A stretch of DNA of 64,000 nt. Origin: an uncultured Rikenellaceae bacterium (GTDB taxonomy: Bacteria > Bacteroidota > Bacteroidia > Bacteroidales > Rikenellaceae). Positions 36,901-45,324 of this stretch are shown here, in pieces. The notes beneath the pieces were generated by a model. That model was given only the letters and a program-made list of their open reading frames with translations, was not told the origin of the DNA and made no database searches. Location of the stretch: contig CALYBQ010000006.1 in NCBI GenBank assembly GCA_944415565.1, positions 62,001 to 126,000 of the forward strand, read 5' to 3'. Numbering within the stretch: position 1 is the first letter of the stretch; every line of letters starts with the position of its first letter. The position numbers and the translations under genes are program-made.

Positions 36901-37141
36901 CTTCGGTATGTTGCCGCTTATGGCCGCTACCGGTGTAGGCTCGAACGGTAACAATTCGTTGGGTACCGGTGTCGTCGGCGGTATGTTGATCGGTACTCTG
37001 GCCCTGTTGTTCCTTGTGCCGACCCTGTTCATCGTGTTCCAGTGGCTTCAGGAGAAGGTGCATCCGATTCAGTTCGAGCCGCCGCACGACTGGCAGATCG
37101 AGGCCGAAATGGAAGATGAAAAAGCAGGTCAAACGAAATAG
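33956..37141 (+). CDS. RND efflux pump (HAE1/AcrB family)
   Basis: 1061 residues, twelve TM helices and two large periplasmic loops. Starts MKLRTFIERPIFSAVISI with the typical FIERP. Proton relay residues appear in TM4 as the double Asp of TVVDDAIIVVE, and the partner Lys in the TM10 region (LLSKTAILLTEFAVD). The PN1 segment (SSYPGASAETVQNSVIGPLE) and FPDIAPP are conserved. This is the drug/proton antiporter of a tripartite pump; substrates cannot be read from sequence. It sits between the adaptor and outer-membrane channel genes. Confidence 0.96.
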   Translation: MKLRTFIERPIFSAVISITIVVLGIIGLFTLPVERFPDIAPPTIMVSTSYPGASAETVQNSVIGPLEEAINGVENMTYMTSDASNSGSVSITVYFKQGTDPDMAAVNVQNRVARATGSLPAEVTKIGVSTFKRQTSMLQMFSLYSPDDSYDETFLTNYMSINLKPAIQRISGVGDVSIMGGDYSMRIWMKPDVMAQYSLIPSDITRVLSEQNIESATGSFGENANETYKYTMKYKGRLITPEEFGDIVIKSTQDGEVLRLKDVADVELGRESYNYTGTLDGHPGSSCMIYQTAGSNATQVNKDIDAFLEEARKDLPKGVEMVQIMSTNDFLYASIHSVIKTLIEAILLVILIVYVFLQDFRSTLIPLVGIFVSLIGTFAFMSIAGFSINLLTLFALVLVIGTVVDDAIIVVEAVQAKFDIGYKSSYMASLDAMKGISNAVITSSLVFMAVFIPVSFMGGTSGTFYTQFGLTMAVAVGISAVNALTLSPALCAILLKPYMNEDGTQKNNFAARFRKAFNMAFGALVEKYKKIVFIFIKRKWLAWSLLVISTVLLVVLMRSTKTSLVPEEDQGVVFVNVNTAPGNSLESTDAVLSVVEQRLMEIPQVDHINKISGFGLLSGAGSSYGTIFLKLKHWDDRKEEGGDINSVINQVYARTADLKSAQVFAISPGMIPGYGAGNSLELHMQDKTGGDVSQFYQVTQQYLGALMQRPEISQAFSSFDIRFPQWTVDVDAAKCKRAGITPDAVLSTLSGYYGGQYVSNFNRFSKVYRVMIQADPKHRLDEKSLDDVFVRLDNGEMAPISQFVTLTRTYGAETLNRFNMYNSIQVSAMPNAGYSSGDAIKAVKETADQYLPHGYGYDFGGITREENQQSNTTIIIFGICLLMIYLILSALYESFLIPFAVLLAVPCGLMGSFLFAKFMGLENNIYLQTGLIMLIGLLSKTAILLTEFAVDRRKAGMSLSAAAMSAAQARLRPILMTVLTMIFGMLPLMAATGVGSNGNNSLGTGVVGGMLIGTLALLFLVPTLFIVFQWLQEKVHPIQFEPPHDWQIEAEMEDEKAGQTK

Positions 37142-37152
37142 GATAAATAGCA

Positions 37153-38535
37153 ATGAAAAAGATAATAATGTTTGCCGTAGCGGCGGGACTGACTTTGAGC
37201 AGTTGCGGTATGTACCGCAAGTATCAAGCCGCTGAAACGGTTCCGGATAAATTGTATGGAGAACAGGCTCCGGTCCCGGTGGATACGGCCGGCAACATGG
37301 CTGGCAAGAACTGGAACGAGCTCTTCACCGACCCGCAACTGCAAGCCCTCATAGACGAGGGTTTGCGGAACAACACCGACCTGCAATCTGCCTATTGGCA
37401 GGTGAAGGCGGCCGAAGCGTCGCTCAAGGCGGCTAAGCTGGCTTACTTGCCTTCGTTCAACCTCACGCCGAATGGCAATGTGGGTAGTTTCGACGGTTCC
37501 AAAGCTACATGGACATATACCGCTCCCGTGGCTGCAAGCTGGGAACTCGACATACTGGGCCGCATAACCAACAGCAAGCGTCAGTCGGAGGCCGCTCTGA
37601 TGCAGAGTCAGGAGTACAAACAGGCCGTGCAGACACAGTTGGTGTCAGCTATCGCCAACTCCTACTACTCTCTGCTGATGTTGGACGAACAGTACCGTAT
37701 ATCGCAGGAGATGGCACAAACGCTGAAAGAGAGCGTGCGTACCATGAAGGCGATGATGAACGCCGGTATGACTAACAGTGCTGGAGTGTCGCAGACCGAA
37801 GCGTCTTATTTCTCTTTGGAGTCTTCGCTTCGTGATATGGAACGTTCGATCGAAGAGGTGGAAAATTCGTTGTCGGCACTGTTGGGAAGTACGCCGCGCA
37901 GGATCGCAAGGGGGAAACTCTCAGAGCAGAATTTCTCTACTGAACTCAATATAGGCGTGCCCGTACAGTTACTCGCCAACCGTCCCGACGTGCGTGCAGC
38001 AGAGCAGTCGTTGGCACAGGCTTACTATGCTACGAATATCGCCCGTGCGTCCCTGTACCCGTCGCTGACACTCAGCGGCTCGGCAGGGTGGACCAACAAC
38101 TCAGGAGCCGGTATCGTGAACCCGGGTAAACTCATCCTGTCGGCTGTTGGTTCATTGACACAACCTATCTTTAACGGCGGACGTCTTCGTGCCAATGTCA
38201 AGGTGGCCGAAGCTCAGCAGGAGCAGGCTAAACTCGCATTCCAGCAGAGCCTTTTGGACGCTGGCAAAGAGGTGAACGACGCACTCACACAGTACCAGAA
38301 AGCTCAGGAAAAGGTACAGTGGCGCGAGCAGGAGATCGCTTCGTCGGAGAAAGCCGTTAAGCAGACCGAACTGTTGATGGCACACAGCTCGACGACATAT
38401 CTCGAAGTGTTGACTGCAAAACAGTCGTTGCTCCAGTCCCGTCTGTCGCAGACTACCGACCGATTCGAGTCGATACAGGGAGTCATCAACCTTTACCATG
38501 CGTTGGGCGGAGGACGCGACATGTCCGCAGAGTAA
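37153..38535 (+). CDS. RND efflux outer-membrane channel (OprM/NodT family)
   Basis: 460 residues, lipoprotein (LSSC, Cys18), with the twofold repeat of the OEP fold: WNELFTDPQLQALIDEGLRNNTDL near the start, LLANRPDVRAAEQSLAQAYY in the middle (the family hallmark NRPDVRAAE), and ending with the long helix pair up to GGGRDMSAE. Forms the trimeric exit duct for the pump encoded 11 bases upstream. Confidence 0.95.
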   Translation: MKKIIMFAVAAGLTLSSCGMYRKYQAAETVPDKLYGEQAPVPVDTAGNMAGKNWNELFTDPQLQALIDEGLRNNTDLQSAYWQVKAAEASLKAAKLAYLPSFNLTPNGNVGSFDGSKATWTYTAPVAASWELDILGRITNSKRQSEAALMQSQEYKQAVQTQLVSAIANSYYSLLMLDEQYRISQEMAQTLKESVRTMKAMMNAGMTNSAGVSQTEASYFSLESSLRDMERSIEEVENSLSALLGSTPRRIARGKLSEQNFSTELNIGVPVQLLANRPDVRAAEQSLAQAYYATNIARASLYPSLTLSGSAGWTNNSGAGIVNPGKLILSAVGSLTQPIFNGGRLRANVKVAEAQQEQAKLAFQQSLLDAGKEVNDALTQYQKAQEKVQWREQEIASSEKAVKQTELLMAHSSTTYLEVLTAKQSLLQSRLSQTTDRFESIQGVINLYHALGGGRDMSAE

Positions 38536-38547
38536 GCTTTGTAGGCT

Positions 38548-39216
38548 ATGGATTGCAAGGTAAAACGAGAGATCGTTGAACTTACATACACACTCATCAT
38601 CCGGGACGGCATTCGTGCCGTCCGGGTTGATGATATAGCTCAGGCATTGGGTATTTCAAAACGCACGTTGTACGAACAATTCCCTGCGAAAGAGGATTTG
38701 ATACGTGCGGGTGTGGACCATGCGCTCGACGGGCTTCGGAAGAAGTTGGACGCGATTCGAAGCGAGGATACCGATGTTTTCAGTCGGTTCATAGGCATAG
38801 CGTGGGCGTATATCGGAATGTTGCACAAGATAGAGTGCGCTTTCTGGCGCGACATAAACCGCAGTCTGCAATATAGGGATTTGTTTTCCGGCCACAGGGA
38901 GTTGTGGATGCAGGAGTTCGAAAGCGTGTTGGACGAGTGCAGGAAGCAGGGCTATATATTGCCCCGTGTGAACATTCGGAGTTTCATCACAATGTTGATG
39001 CAGACTTTATACAATGCACACATGATGAACTCGCCGCATTCGTTTGGAGAATTGCGAACATCTGCGTATATTATGATCCGGGGAATAGCTACGTTTCAGG
39101 GCATCGACATATTGGAACGACATACCGGCGAGTTGAGCGTTTTCGACAATCCGCGAAAGGAGAGATTGGTTGCTTCCGGGCAATGGATAGGTGAGGCATT
39201 TGTTAACAAGGCATAA
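38548..39216 (+). CDS. TetR-family regulator of the efflux operon
   Basis: 222 residues. The N-terminal helix-turn-helix (VREI-type start, then GIRAVRVDDIAQALGISKRTLYEQFPAKEDLI near 20-52) is the TetR_N domain. The C-terminal ligand domain is helical and unrelated at a glance. It ends the efflux operon (12 bases after the channel gene), so it probably autoregulates the unit; the palindrome at 32787-32806 is the candidate operator. Confidence 0.92.
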   Translation: MDCKVKREIVELTYTLIIRDGIRAVRVDDIAQALGISKRTLYEQFPAKEDLIRAGVDHALDGLRKKLDAIRSEDTDVFSRFIGIAWAYIGMLHKIECAFWRDINRSLQYRDLFSGHRELWMQEFESVLDECRKQGYILPRVNIRSFITMLMQTLYNAHMMNSPHSFGELRTSAYIMIRGIATFQGIDILERHTGELSVFDNPRKERLVASGQWIGEAFVNKA

Positions 39217-39404
39217 AACAAGTAACGGTTATAGATAAGATTTCGACACTTCTATTTGCGTAATCCGACCGCAAGATACGGTCAAATTTCCAATAGTATC
39301 GGCATACGAGTGCCGGTTACTCGTCTTCTTACTGTCTATTGCCGGAGAGATCATAGCGTAAAATCAGTAATATTCCTTACCTTAGTTGTAAGGCATGACT
39401 TAAC

Positions 39405-40469
39405 ATGGTGGACAAAGAACAAAGAAGGTACCGTAGGGCGCAGGTAATGAACAATCTGATGATGGCTGTGCTGTTCACAGGCATGGGGTTGTTCCTGCAC
39501 GCATTAGTCGTCTATTTCTTCGGGGAGGAACACGCTCCCAATGCGGAGATGGAGGCCAAGGCTCTGCTTATCGTCATTACCACCTTCAACGTGTTCGGAT
39601 TCAGCATCGTCTGGGTTAATTCATATCTGAAACGCCGTTCCCCGCTCTTTTTCGGGGACATGGGCAAGATGATTTGGAGTTCCATACTGATAGCCGTGAT
39701 CTTGCTGTTGCTGAATTACGGAACGGTCGTTTTCTTGAAATGGTTCCTCGGAATCAGACCGCCGGAATCAGTCCTCGGTCAAGGGGTGATGGTCTTGATT
39801 ATTACGTGGCTTATAGAGATGTTCATCGTGATACTTCTGTTGGCCCTGCACTCTTCGCGCCACATGTTGAATTTGTACCGAGAAAAGGAACAGATGAAGG
39901 AGACTGTGAGCAAGGCACAATATCTGGCGTTGCAGAAGCAGTTGAACCCTCACTTCCTGTTCAACAGTCTGAATACTCTGATAGCCGAGATCCATTACGA
40001 TCCGGAGAATGCCGCCAAATTTACCCAGAACCTGTCCGATGTCTACCGTTACGTGCTTCAGCAGGAGGACAAGGAGTACGTCAGCCTGAGCGAAGAACTG
40101 GCTTTCCTCGATTCCTATATGTTCCTGCACCGCGTGCGCCTCGGCGATTCGTTCGGGTTGGTCAAGCAGATTCCACAGGAAGCGCTGGCGGCGAAACTGC
40201 CTCCGCTTACGCTGCAACTTTTGGCGGAGAACGTGGTCAAACATAACTATATAGACGACACGAATCCGATAGATATACGCCTGACCGTATCGCCGGATGG
40301 CCAAACGCTGGCGGTGGCGAATGAGATGCACCCAAAACAAGGTGTGCAGCCATCGGGCAAAGGGCTGAATAATCTGGCGGAACGATACCGGTTTCTGTGC
40401 GACCGGACGATAGATATACAAAAAACTGGTTCCGTGTTCACTGTCTTAATACCATTGATCTATGAATAG
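39405..40469 (+). CDS. LytS/YehU-type sensor histidine kinase
   Basis: 354 residues. Four TM helices fill residues about 14-150 without a large periplasmic sensor, so the stimulus is probably within the membrane. A short coiled linker leads to the His_kinase domain (PF06580): LALQKQLNPHFLFNSLNTL with phosphoacceptor H183, then an HATPase with LLAENVVKHNY (N-box) and GKGLNNLAERY (G-box). Overlaps the response regulator gene by 8 bases. It follows the TetR gene after 188 bases, so it is probably a separate unit. Confidence 0.93.
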   Translation: MVDKEQRRYRRAQVMNNLMMAVLFTGMGLFLHALVVYFFGEEHAPNAEMEAKALLIVITTFNVFGFSIVWVNSYLKRRSPLFFGDMGKMIWSSILIAVILLLLNYGTVVFLKWFLGIRPPESVLGQGVMVLIITWLIEMFIVILLLALHSSRHMLNLYREKEQMKETVSKAQYLALQKQLNPHFLFNSLNTLIAEIHYDPENAAKFTQNLSDVYRYVLQQEDKEYVSLSEELAFLDSYMFLHRVRLGDSFGLVKQIPQEALAAKLPPLTLQLLAENVVKHNYIDDTNPIDIRLTVSPDGQTLAVANEMHPKQGVQPSGKGLNNLAERYRFLCDRTIDIQKTGSVFTVLIPLIYE

Positions 40470-41247
40470 CAATAAAATACGTGCCGCCATAATCGAGGAC
40501 GAGCGGCCTGCCGCCCGTTTGCTCAGCGGTATGATTTCAGCGTTGCGCCCGGAATGGGAGATAGAGATGCTGCCGGGCAACATAGCCGGAGCGGTGCAAT
40601 GGTTCGCCACGCACGACCATCCGGATATACTCTTCCTCGACATACATCTTTCCGACGGCAACTCGTTCCTGTTCATCGAGCAGGCACGCCCGCAGAGTGT
40701 GATAATATTCACTACGGCATATGACGAGTACGCCGTTAGGGCTTTTACAGTCAACAGTATAGATTATCTTCTCAAACCGATACATCAGGAGCGGTTGGAG
40801 GAGGCCATTCTCAAGTACGAGACGTTCTCGAACCAATATTTCAACAAGTTCAACGAGCAGAACGACATGCTCGACATATTGAGGTCGTTGTCGAGCCCCG
40901 ATAAAAAATTCCGTACACGCTTTTTGGTGATGGCTCCGAACCGTTATTATACCCTGATGGTGGAGGATATAGCGTTCTTCTATACTGAGGATAAGGTGAC
41001 GTTCGCCGTTACCAATGCGGGACAGGAGCACGTTATAGACCTGACGCTCGATAAACTGACCGAGCAGCTCGATCCCGATATGTTCTTCAGGGCCAACAGA
41101 CAGGTGATACTGCATGTTAAGTCCATCGTCAAGATCGAGCCGTATTTCCAGAACAAGATAGTGGTGCACACGAAGCCGGAGTTCCGCGACCAGATACTCG
41201 TCAGCAGGGAGAAGGCTACGGCTTTCAAGCTTTGGCTTAATTATTAG
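40462..41247 (+). CDS. LytTR-type response regulator
   Basis: 261 residues. Receiver domain with acidic pocket E12/D13, phospho-Asp D60 (ILFLDIHLSDG), Thr and Lys of the active site (FTTAYDEYA, LLKPI). Linker, then a LytTR DNA-binding domain (about 150-261: RTRFLVMAPNRYYTLMV, IAFFYTEDKV, FFRANRQVILH). Partner of the histidine kinase just upstream. Targets unknown; LytTR regulators often control envelope genes or nearby operons. Confidence 0.94.
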   Translation: MNSNKIRAAIIEDERPAARLLSGMISALRPEWEIEMLPGNIAGAVQWFATHDHPDILFLDIHLSDGNSFLFIEQARPQSVIIFTTAYDEYAVRAFTVNSIDYLLKPIHQERLEEAILKYETFSNQYFNKFNEQNDMLDILRSLSSPDKKFRTRFLVMAPNRYYTLMVEDIAFFYTEDKVTFAVTNAGQEHVIDLTLDKLTEQLDPDMFFRANRQVILHVKSIVKIEPYFQNKIVVHTKPEFRDQILVSREKATAFKLWLNY

Positions 41248-41300
41248 TTTCTGATTTATAGCTTTATAGATAATACGACGCATATAATATCGCCATCAAG

Positions 41301-41327
41301 CAACCATCCAATACGGATGGTTGTTTT
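41301..41327 (+). terminator. Terminator after the two-component pair
   Basis: CAACCATCC and GGATGGTTG form a 9-bp perfect stem around a 5-base loop, followed by TTTTAG. Confidence 0.75.
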
Positions 41328-41395
41328 AGTTTGGCAGGAACTATGTGGGCTACGGATTTGCTGTAGACAATACCAGATTGTATGATACGGCGGAA

Positions 41396-41482
41396 CTATA
41401 TCTGCTTTGTAGTCTCCACCCATAAATAGAGTACGGTAGTTTTCAAATCTCCATGCCGTAATAATTTATCTACGGGCGTGCT
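41396..41482 (-). pseudogene. Possible integrase C-terminal fragment
   Basis: The minus strand encodes about 28 residues (STPVDKLLRHGDLKTTVLYL, then WVETTKQI and stop) that look like the end of a phage-type integrase: the box II pattern (L-G/R-H-x-x-L-x-T-T) and the catalytic Tyr. Nothing upstream continues it. May be a scar of an element that brought the AT-rich gene next to it. Confidence 0.35.
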
Positions 41483-41509
41483 CGGTCAGATGATTTTACG
41501 CCTACATAA

Positions 41510-41540
41510 TTGGAATTCAGGAGTGTATTTCTTATATTTA
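41510..41540 (+). promoter_or_regulatory. Promoter of the orphan secreted protein gene
   Basis: TTG (41510-41512), 20 bases, TATATTTA (41533-41540, one mismatch to TAnnTTTG), 34 bases before the ATG. Confidence 0.5.
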
Positions 41541-41574
41541 CAGAAATGAGGTGTCGTAATCAAAGATCATTGCT

Positions 41575-42663
41575 ATGAAAAAATGTCTGGTTCTATGTGC
41601 TATGCTTCTATTCGCAAGCAAAAGTTTTGCTCATGAAGAGTATATTACGACTTCACAAAGCGGTAATGTAACAGCGTCCATTGAGGCAGGATGGGAGTTG
41701 TATGAACGCAGGCATATGCAGATTGTCGCGCAACTGGCTGACATACTCTCTCAAAAAATGGGTAATAAGGAGTCAATTTATATCTATTATAAGTTCTGTA
41801 GTGCCAATCCGGAGAGCGTACCTAAATACGCAATAAATTATAAAACAGGGGATCTTGATCCGGATCGGAGAGATACATCAGACATTAAGATCTTTTGCTA
41901 TGATTATGGCATTAAACCAATCGGCGTACTAAAGCTCTTGGAATATGCCATTACCAATAAGGATAAGATACAACGGGAACAAAAGCCAGAGGCTGCGTCG
42001 ATTTTTTTGCGACATCAACATGTAAGCATAACCTCCATGTCAGCTTCGACCATCAACGAGATATTATTCGCGCCGACATCAGATGTCGTTATGGAAACTC
42101 TTGCTTCGAAAATATACCGGCCGTTACAAGAAGGTGAAGGGAACAGTAGGTATGAAAAGACTATTTCATATTATTTCCAAAATAACAAGTATCATGTTTT
42201 TCTAACGGATAGAGAACTGGATGACGACGGAGGGTTTATTGACAAAGAAATAGTTGTTGAGACATTCGATAATATTTTTCAATTCAATGTAGTTGGCTTT
42301 CGGCATGCGTTGGTATTTGACTCTTATAATTCGTTCTATTCCATTCGTGTACTTTATGTATCTCATGGAGCTCGGCCTAAGTTGGCAGCGACGAAGAGAC
42401 ATATAATTGATGATGATAAAAGTTTTAGAGGTTATCCCTATAATGTTGTTCCGATGGGTGGCGATAGAATTTGCATATCGACCCTTCCTGTATGGTGGAG
42501 CAAGACGTATTATGATGGGAGAGTGACAAAAGAGCAGAGGCCATATAATATGGTATACATGTCAGATAATGATGTGTTGATTCAGAATGCGGATGAGATT
42601 TTAGACGAAGCGGTAACGAAACAACAGGGAGCACCCAAAGATTATGATTTATATCTTGAATGA
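41575..42663 (+). CDS. Secreted protein of unknown function
   Basis: 362 residues with a clear signal peptide (CLVLCAMLLFASKSFA, cleavage after the last Ala). I do not recognise the family. The mature part is mixed alpha/beta with many Tyr, Asp and Lys residues; it has no lipobox and no obvious catalytic motif. Base composition is AT-rich compared with the neighbours, which together with a nearby integrase-like fragment suggests acquisition. It is transcribed alone from its own promoter. Confidence 0.8.
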   Translation: MKKCLVLCAMLLFASKSFAHEEYITTSQSGNVTASIEAGWELYERRHMQIVAQLADILSQKMGNKESIYIYYKFCSANPESVPKYAINYKTGDLDPDRRDTSDIKIFCYDYGIKPIGVLKLLEYAITNKDKIQREQKPEAASIFLRHQHVSITSMSASTINEILFAPTSDVVMETLASKIYRPLQEGEGNSRYEKTISYYFQNNKYHVFLTDRELDDDGGFIDKEIVVETFDNIFQFNVVGFRHALVFDSYNSFYSIRVLYVSHGARPKLAATKRHIIDDDKSFRGYPYNVVPMGGDRICISTLPVWWSKTYYDGRVTKEQRPYNMVYMSDNDVLIQNADEILDEAVTKQQGAPKDYDLYLE

Positions 42664-42740
42664 TTGTCAACTCCGCACTTAATTGTGTGGGAATGCAAAG
42701 AATGGAGAGCTATGGTGAGTGATTTGATGATGGCATTGAT

Positions 42741-42779
42741 GTCAAAAGAAAAAGGACAGTCTGACGAAGACTGCCCTTT
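42741..42779 (-). terminator. Terminator of the rubrerythrin unit
   Basis: On the minus strand AAAGGGCAGTCT and AGACTGTCCTTT form a 12-bp stem (one G-U) with a 5-base loop followed by TTCTTTT, 22 bases after the Cys/His-rich gene. Confidence 0.8.
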
Positions 42780-42800
42780 ACCATTTCAAGACTTTTATCG

Positions 42801-43169
42801 TTAACGCCGACAGCATCCGTCGTGCCTGTACGTCCTGCTGTTATGTCCGTAGTCGTTACGATGGTGCTTGCGATGTCCCGCACGGTAATGCTCGCCATCA
42901 CAGCCGTGATGCCAATCCTTGCGGTTTATGTCGCAATATGTCTGCCCGTATCCGCAATCTGCACATGAGAGGCAATGCTCATGCTTGCGGCATCCCCTGC
43001 AATCGGAGCAATCGGTTGCACATAGACATCTGCGGCATTGGCAATCGCCGCAACAACATTCGATGCGCCCTTTCGCCCTGCGCTGCTTGTTGGTCCCGGC
43101 GTATATTGCCGAAGTACAAACTATGGACAAAACCAATACGCCGGCCAATAAAAGTTTCTTGTGTCCCAT
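42801..43169 (-). CDS. Small secreted Cys/His-rich protein
   Basis: 122 residues. Signal peptide with a hydrophobic core (LLLAGVLVLSIVC) and a cleavage site near AIYAG. The mature part of about 98 residues has 17 Cys and 10 His: a dense Cys block (ECCCGDCQCRRCLCATDC, then SDCRGC) and a His/Arg-rich C-terminal end (KHHRNDYGHNSRTYRHDGCC). This composition suggests metal or cluster binding, like an exported metallothionein; I know no named family. It starts 12 bases after the rubrerythrin stop, on the same strand and before a shared terminator, so they form one unit. Strongly basic overall. Function unknown. Confidence 0.8.
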   Translation of the reverse strand: MGHKKLLLAGVLVLSIVCTSAIYAGTNKQRRAKGRIECCCGDCQCRRCLCATDCSDCRGCRKHEHCLSCADCGYGQTYCDINRKDWHHGCDGEHYRAGHRKHHRNDYGHNSRTYRHDGCCRR

Positions 43170-43181
43170 CTGACGATACGA

Positions 43182-43733
43182 CTATTTGAAATACCTGTTG
43201 TAGAGTCCTTCGAAGCCTTTGCCGTGGCGAGCCTCGTCCTTGCACATTTCGTGCACGGTGTCGTGTATCGCGTCGAGGTTCTGCTGTTTAGCGAGGGTAG
43301 CGATACGTTTCTTGTCTTCGCAAGCACCTGCTTCGGCTTCCATACGTTTCTTGAGGTTGGTCTTGGTATCCCATACTACGTCGCCGAGAAGTTCTGCGAA
43401 TTTTGCGGCGTGTTCGGCCTCTTCCCATGCGTAACGTTTGAATGCTTCTGCGACTTCGGGATAGCCCTCGCGGTCTGCCTGACGGCTCATGGCAAGGTAC
43501 ATGCCGACTTCGGTACATTCACCCATGAAATGGGCATTGAGTCCTTCCAGTATCTCCGGGTCCACCCCTTTTGCGATACCGAGTACGTGTTCGTCTACGA
43601 ATGTGAGCGCACCTTCGGTCTCAACAAGCTCTTTGAACTTGCTTTTGGGCTGTTTACACTGCGGGCAGATTTCCGGCGCTTCGTCTCCTTCGTGTACGTA
43701 TCCGCACACTGTACAAATCCATTTCTTTTTCAT
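43182..43733 (-). CDS. Rubrerythrin with N-terminal rubredoxin domain (reverse rubrerythrin)
   Basis: 183 residues from the ATG at 43733 ([13 protein letters not shown]); the frame extends much further upstream but that part lies antisense inside the EamA gene. The rubredoxin-like domain comes first, with Fe-binding C7/C10 and C23/C26; the ferritin-like di-iron domain follows (about 45-183) with its Glu and His ligands ([39 protein letters not shown]). Such proteins reduce H2O2 in anaerobes. The next gene downstream is the small Cys/His-rich secreted protein. Confidence 0.93.
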   Translation of the reverse strand: MKKKWICTVCGYVHEGDEAPEICPQCKQPKSKFKELVETEGALTFVDEHVLGIAKGVDPEILEGLNAHFMGECTEVGMYLAMSRQADREGYPEVAEAFKRYAWEEAEHAAKFAELLGDVVWDTKTNLKKRMEAEAGACEDKKRIATLAKQQNLDAIHDTVHEMCKDEARHGKGFEGLYNRYFK

Positions 43734-43903
43734 CTCTGTAGTTTCTGTCTGTAATGTGTTAAAAAACGGCATTAATTTAGTGAAAATAGGAGTATGCTTC
43801 GCTTGCGTTATGAGTATAGTGGAAGTGACGAACCGAGATGGCGAACTATGGTGTATTTTGTCCCGCGATTTCCCCCCTGTCGTTATTTGGGAATGGGATG
43901 GGG

Positions 43904-44815
43904 CTATTGCGTCTGCGATTCCGGCAGCTTTTTGTTCCGTCCCGGCATCATTACGCTGCTCACGGCAGCTATTACAAGCAGCATCCCTATGCCCATTGCG
44001 AGCGTGAACTGCTCGCCGAGTACCAGTACGCCGACTGCGAGTGCCGTCAGCGGTTCCATTGCGCCGAACAGGGAGGTCAGCGTCGGACCTATATATTTGA
44101 TGGCGTTTATGAGCGTGATGTTGGAGATGGCTGTGGCGACTATTCCGATGCCGAGAATGAAGAGCCATACTTCGGGTTCTGTGACTATGCTGATCTTTCC
44201 GTTGAAGACGATACCGCACAGGGCGAACAATACTGCCCCGAACAGCGTGACGTAGAACGAGAATGCAGCGGAGTCGATATCGGCCGCCCGTGTTTTGCGT
44301 ACACCGATCATGTATGTACCGTAAAATAGGACCGAAGCCACAGCCGTGACTATACCGACTACGGCATTGCTGTTTCCGGAACTGAGATCTTTGAGCGACA
44401 GGAGTATTGCGCCTACGAGCGAGACAGCTATGGCCATACGGGTACGCATGGAGATGCGTTCCTTGAAAAACAAGCCCATGCCGCACGCCACCGCCAGCGG
44501 ATAGACGAAATGTATTGCCGATGCGATGCTGGTGGCGATGTTCTGGTATGCGATTACGAGGGATAGCGATGTCATTGCGCGGACGAATCCGAGCATGCAG
44601 ATTACGCCTATGTCGCGTTTGTTTATTCTGAAGTTGTAACCTGCCAGAAGTCCGAAAACGCCGAGTGTCAGTGCCGCAGTTCCCCAACGGTAGAAGAGTA
44701 CCTCGAATGAGTCCAGTCCGCTACCTATAAGTAGCAGCGTGAAAAGGGGAGCCAACCCGAAAGTTGACGACGATAATACTGCATAGGTGTATCCTTTGAT
44801 GGTCTTTGGTTGCAT
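43904..44815 (-). CDS. EamA/DMT-family transporter
   Basis: 303 residues from the ATG at 44815 ([11 protein letters not shown]); the longer frame to 44983 is ignored because the -7 box lies in between. Ten TM helices in two EamA repeats ([15 protein letters not shown] and [12 protein letters not shown] in the first; [19 protein letters not shown] and [21 protein letters not shown] in the second, the latter the family hallmark). Likely exporter of small metabolites; substrate unknown. Its stop is about 170 bases upstream of the rubrerythrin start, so it is probably a separate unit. Confidence 0.9.
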   Translation of the reverse strand: MQPKTIKGYTYAVLSSSTFGLAPLFTLLLIGSGLDSFEVLFYRWGTAALTLGVFGLLAGYNFRINKRDIGVICMLGFVRAMTSLSLVIAYQNIATSIASAIHFVYPLAVACGMGLFFKERISMRTRMAIAVSLVGAILLSLKDLSSGNSNAVVGIVTAVASVLFYGTYMIGVRKTRAADIDSAAFSFYVTLFGAVLFALCGIVFNGKISIVTEPEVWLFILGIGIVATAISNITLINAIKYIGPTLTSLFGAMEPLTALAVGVLVLGEQFTLAMGIGMLLVIAAVSSVMMPGRNKKLPESQTQ

Positions 44816-44856
44816 TGCGATGTTGGCCGGGACTTGTGTTTTCCGTCGCGGGTATG

Positions 44857-44864
44857 CAAATGTA
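44857..44864 (-). promoter_or_regulatory. -7 promoter box of the EamA gene
   Basis: TACATTTG on the minus strand, a perfect TAnnTTTG, 41 bases before the ATG at 44815. No -33 partner is seen. Confidence 0.45.
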
Positions 44865-44910
44865 GCGCTTTTGTCGACTTTGTCGTGCCTGTCGTGTCGT
44901 GACGGCGAAA

Positions 44911-45324
44911 TTATTTCAATCCGATGTGATCGGCATATATTTCTACTGAACTTTGCACCAGCTTCAGACAGTGTGCCAGACATTTAGGCTCATAGTTCCC
45001 CCGCAGGTCTTTGCAGAATATCGAACCGTGCCGGCGTTTGAATTCTGCTATGAGCGCCTGTACCATTTGGTAGTTGTCTTCCCGCGTTTGCGGATCGTCG
45101 GGGATGACGTTCTTTTTTTCGAATCCGGACAAGATCACGAGTGCATCGGCAGCTCCGCATGTTCCTCCCAGATGGCTTGTTCCGTCCCCGAACGACGAGG
45201 CCATTTGCAGAGCAATGTCTCGATCGATCCCGTAATACTCCGCGAAGGCCGCGCATACGGCTTGGGATGAGTTGTAGCCGAGTTTGTATAGCTCGGTGGC
45301 TTTATATATTATCGCTTGTTTCAT
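44911..45324 (-). CDS. C_GCAxxG_C_C family redox protein
   Basis: 137 residues from the ATG at 45324 (MKQAIIYKATELY). The family signature is split over two helices: C24 in NSSQAVCAAFAEYYG and C56 in GTCGAADAL, with further Cys in FCKDLRGNYEPKC and AHC. Members bind a metal or cluster and are thought to act in redox reactions; no substrate is established. Single gene, on the same strand as the EamA gene but about 100 bases away. Base composition is like its neighbours. Confidence 0.85.
   Translation of the reverse strand: MKQAIIYKATELYKLGYNSSQAVCAAFAEYYGIDRDIALQMASSFGDGTSHLGGTCGAADALVILSGFEKKNVIPDDPQTREDNYQMVQALIAEFKRRHGSIFCKDLRGNYEPKCLAHCLKLVQSSVEIYADHIGLK

Noticed and set aside
43734-44687. 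Long N-terminal extension of the rubrerythrin frame
   Set aside because: It lies antisense or out of frame inside the EamA gene and is Arg/His-rich nonsense; the family start [13 protein letters not shown] is clear at 43733.
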